From assembly GCA_021737875.1 (NCBI GenBank), contig JAIPDD010000008.1:1-36412 (forward strand): a stretch of 36,412 nucleotides of DNA. The letters run 5' to 3'. This DNA comes from Sulfuritalea sp. (GTDB lineage Bacteria > Pseudomonadota > Gammaproteobacteria > Burkholderiales > Burkholderiaceae_C). This document shows, piece by piece, positions 34,680 to 36,412 of the stretch. Position 1 is the stretch's first letter. Every line of letters begins with the position of its first letter. The position numbers and the translations under genes are program-made. The notes under the pieces are model-generated. The model made no database searches. It was not told the origin of the DNA and saw only the letters and a list, made by a program, of their open reading frames with translations.

Positions 34680-35567
34680 TTAACATGACTCATCCGCCGA
34701 ATAAGCAGCTTGCTCCATTTGAACCGCCTCTACCAATTGCGTTTCAAGCAACGCAACTGCAGGTGCAAGCGTACCTGGCGCACGGTGCAAAGCGATTTCA
34801 ATTTCCGGCAACCGTGGCAGTTGGTGTTCTGCACCAAATACACGCCACTCCGGCGGGACCATGCTTTGCGCAACAACCGTCAGCGCTAACCCGCTAGAGA
34901 CAGCGATTTTCCCACCAGCGAAACTTTGGCTGGTATACGCAATCCGCCAGGGAATGCTGTCGGCATCTAATGCGCTAAGTGCATGTGCGCGAAAAACACA
35001 GCCATCAGGAAACAAAGCCAAGGGCAAAGGGGTCGATTCGAAAGCGCGGTGCTGGCGAGAACCCGCCCAAACCAAGTGTTCGGTTCGCAGCACTTTGCCC
35101 CGTCGGCGCTTAGGTTGGCGGGTGATTAAAGCCACATCCAAGTTCCCCGCTTCGACCCGGTCCAGAAGTTCACCACTTAACGCGCCAATCACCTCCAGTT
35201 GTACCCGGGGATAGGCATGCGCAAAATGGGTTAATACGCCTGGTAAAAATTGGTGGGCGTAATCATCGGGCATACCCAAGCGGACATGGCCCTGGGCATG
35301 GGGCTGGTTAAGTGCTACCAACGCTTCTTCATTGAGTCGAATCATGCGGCGGGCATATCCCAAAAGAATTTCGCCTTCGTCAGTGAGAACGATTTTCCGG
35401 CTGTCACGCAAAAGCAGCGCATGGCCTGACAGGTCTTCCAGCTTACGCAACTGCATGCTGACAGCCGACTGGGTTCGGCACAAGTACTGGGCCGCTCGGG
35501 TAAAGCTGCCGCTGTCGACCACCGCAGCAAAAGCCTGCAACAAAGCAAGATCAAGGTACTTCAACAT
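34680..35567 (-). CDS. LysR-family transcriptional regulator
   Basis: A 295-residue LysR regulator. The N-terminal winged helix-turn-helix LALLQAFAAVVDSGSFTRAAQYLCRTQSAVSMQLRKLEDLSGHALLLR is textbook, with a linker helix and a periplasmic-binding-like effector domain (VRLGMPDDYAHQFLPGVLTHF onward). The DDYA after LG is shared with regulators that act on amino acid or peptide uptake genes. It is divergent from a family 5 solute-binding protein with 157 bases between the starts, the common LysR-target arrangement. The effector is unknown. Confidence 0.92.
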   Translation of the reverse strand: MLKYLDLALLQAFAAVVDSGSFTRAAQYLCRTQSAVSMQLRKLEDLSGHALLLRDSRKIVLTDEGEILLGYARRMIRLNEEALVALNQPHAQGHVRLGMPDDYAHQFLPGVLTHFAHAYPRVQLEVIGALSGELLDRVEAGNLDVALITRQPKRRRGKVLRTEHLVWAGSRQHRAFESTPLPLALFPDGCVFRAHALSALDADSIPWRIAYTSQSFAGGKIAVSSGLALTVVAQSMVPPEWRVFGAEHQLPRLPEIEIALHRAPGTLAPAVALLETQLVEAVQMEQAAYSADESC

Positions 35568-35583
35568 AGGCGGACGCCCCTTT

Positions 35584-35600
35584 TATCAAAATATTTGATA
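35584..35600. promoter_or_regulatory. 17-bp palindrome in the LysR / binding-protein intergenic region
   Basis: TATCAAA-ATA-TTTGATA has perfect 7-bp arms, contains T-N11-A spacings and lies 16-33 bases upstream of the LysR ATG. It is a candidate site for autoregulation and divergent control of the binding-protein gene. Confidence 0.55.
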
Positions 35601-35621
35601 CAGAGCATAACAATTATTCGT

Positions 35622-35650
35622 TTGCATTCATCTTCTGAGACTCCTACATT
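35622..35650 (+). promoter_or_regulatory. Candidate sigma70 promoter for the solute-binding protein gene
   Basis: TTGCAT (35622-35627) and TACATT (35645-35650) are separated by 17 bases. They match consensus at 3/6 and 4/6 positions and lie 75-103 bases upstream of the ATG. This is a weak promoter, as expected if a LysR activator is needed. Confidence 0.35.
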
Positions 35651-35724
35651 GAAGCTGCGCTCCGAGTTTGGGGCGAATTTTTGCGATGAATACCTAACAC
35701 ACCCATACGAGGAGACAACGAAAA

Positions 35725-36412
35725 ATGACCCACCAAATCACCCCTGAAACAAGCTCTTTTGGTCTGGACCGCAGGCAAATGCTTGCAGGATCTGCGGCTG
35801 TTGGACTAGCCACTGCATTGGCACCCCTACCAGCGCAAGCACAAGACAAACCCAAAAAGGGTGGCGTTTTACGGCTTGGCATGGAAGGCGGCTCCGCATC
35901 CGATAGCCTTGATCCAAGAACCTACGCAGACTCGATTCCTATCTCCTACAGTTTGATGTTCTGGAATCAAATGGTCGAAATTGATGCCAAAGGCAATGCC
36001 ACGCCAGAGTTGGCTGAGAGCTGGGAGTCCAAAGCCGGTGCTGCTGAATGGATTTTCAACATCCGTAAAGGTATCACTTTCACGTCCGGTAAATCGTTAG
36101 ATGCCGATGACGTGATTTATTCCATTAACTTGCACCGCGGCGAAACAAAATCTCCAGCCAAAGGCATTTTGGAGCCCATCACAGAGATCAAAAAACTCTC
36201 ATCGCACCAAGTTCAAATCACGATGAAAACTGGCAATGCGGACTTGCCGTTTGTATTGTCCGATTACCACCTACTGATTGTTCCAAATGGAACCACTGAT
36301 TTCTCTAAGCCAGATGGAACTGGCGCTTACACCTTGGTTGAATGGCAACCTGGCGTACGTATCGTGGCCAAGCGCAAGGCCGGCAATTACTGGAAGGCCG
36401 GAAGGGGTAACT
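35725..36412 (+). CDS. Family 5 extracellular solute-binding protein (partial, runs off right edge)
   Basis: This gene is not in the supplied ORF track because it has no stop before the window end; 229 codons are visible. GAGGAG lies ten bases before the ATG. The N-terminus LDRRQMLAGSAAVGLATALAPLPAQAQD has a twin-arginine pair at 16-17 and an AQA cleavage site near 39, indicating Tat export. The mature part, GGVLRLGMEGG, YSLMFWNQMVEIDAKGNATPELAESWE, WIFNIRKGITFTSGKSLDADDVIYSI and DGTGAYTLVEWQPGVRI, is the classic SBP_bac_5 pattern of peptide/nickel/opine ABC importers. The transporter's permeases would lie to the right. A divergent LysR gene probably regulates it. Confidence 0.92.
   Translation, partial: MTHQITPETSSFGLDRRQMLAGSAAVGLATALAPLPAQAQDKPKKGGVLRLGMEGGSASDSLDPRTYADSIPISYSLMFWNQMVEIDAKGNATPELAESWESKAGAAEWIFNIRKGITFTSGKSLDADDVIYSINLHRGETKSPAKGILEPITEIKKLSSHQVQITMKTGNADLPFVLSDYHLLIVPNGTTDFSKPDGTGAYTLVEWQPGVRIVAKRKAGNYWKAGRGN

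Overview
The window looks like ordinary chromosome from a betaproteobacterium of the order Burkholderiales, most likely a freshwater Comamonadaceae (Limnohabitans/Rhodoferax-like). This is inferred from the protein flavour, the moderate GC content and the gene set (type II QueF, YaaA, LivHMGF, SoxBDAG, a DinB with a Burkholderiales-type insert). No phage, plasmid, IS or CRISPR genes are visible. Coding density is very high and no gene-free stretch exceeds about 240 bases.

Layout. 1-63: last codons of a probable ABC-F ATPase. 68-313: small secreted Lys/Glu-rich protein (-). 470-3711: FMN-dependent L-lactate/alpha-hydroxy-acid dehydrogenase, DNA polymerase IV and a dienoyl-CoA isomerase-like crotonase (+). 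3736-5770: queF, yaaA and a zinc-ribbon/TM2 membrane protein (-). 5904-8957: valS (+), carrying an in-frame 82-bp palindromic insertion. 8985-10723: tusA-like, zinc-ribbon Nudix and cysM (-). 10780-11103: second small secreted protein (+). 11196-11280: tRNA-Leu(CAA) with a clear terminator.

11494-20707 is the most interesting block. It is a one-directional run of mttB-like methyltransferase, dimethylglycine-dehydrogenase-like flavoprotein, soxB, soxD, soxA and soxG. Read as a pathway, the MttB homologue would take a methyl group from a quaternary amine (glycine betaine or a relative) to give a dimethyl amine. The flavoprotein-GcvT fusion would convert dimethylglycine to sarcosine, and heterotetrameric sarcosine oxidase would give glycine. 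The two oxidative steps feed one-carbon units to tetrahydrofolate. No corrinoid protein, corrinoid activator, Rieske betaine monooxygenase or BHMT is encoded here, so the acceptor for the first methyl group is unknown. A 17-bp palindrome upstream is a candidate operator.

20774-25089: two-gene RND efflux system (lipoprotein adaptor plus MdtC-like pump), with an inverted and a direct repeat at its start. 25099-29431: glycine-zipper envelope protein, PAP2 phosphatase, NAD-dependent epimerase-like protein, [2Fe-2S] flavoprotein reductase and a DMT permease. 29458-33067: a branched-chain-type ABC transporter (livF, livG, livM, livH read on -) with no binding protein. 33304-34614: rarA. 34680-35567: a LysR regulator. 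It is divergent from a Tat-type family 5 solute-binding protein that runs off the right edge and is absent from the supplied ORF track.
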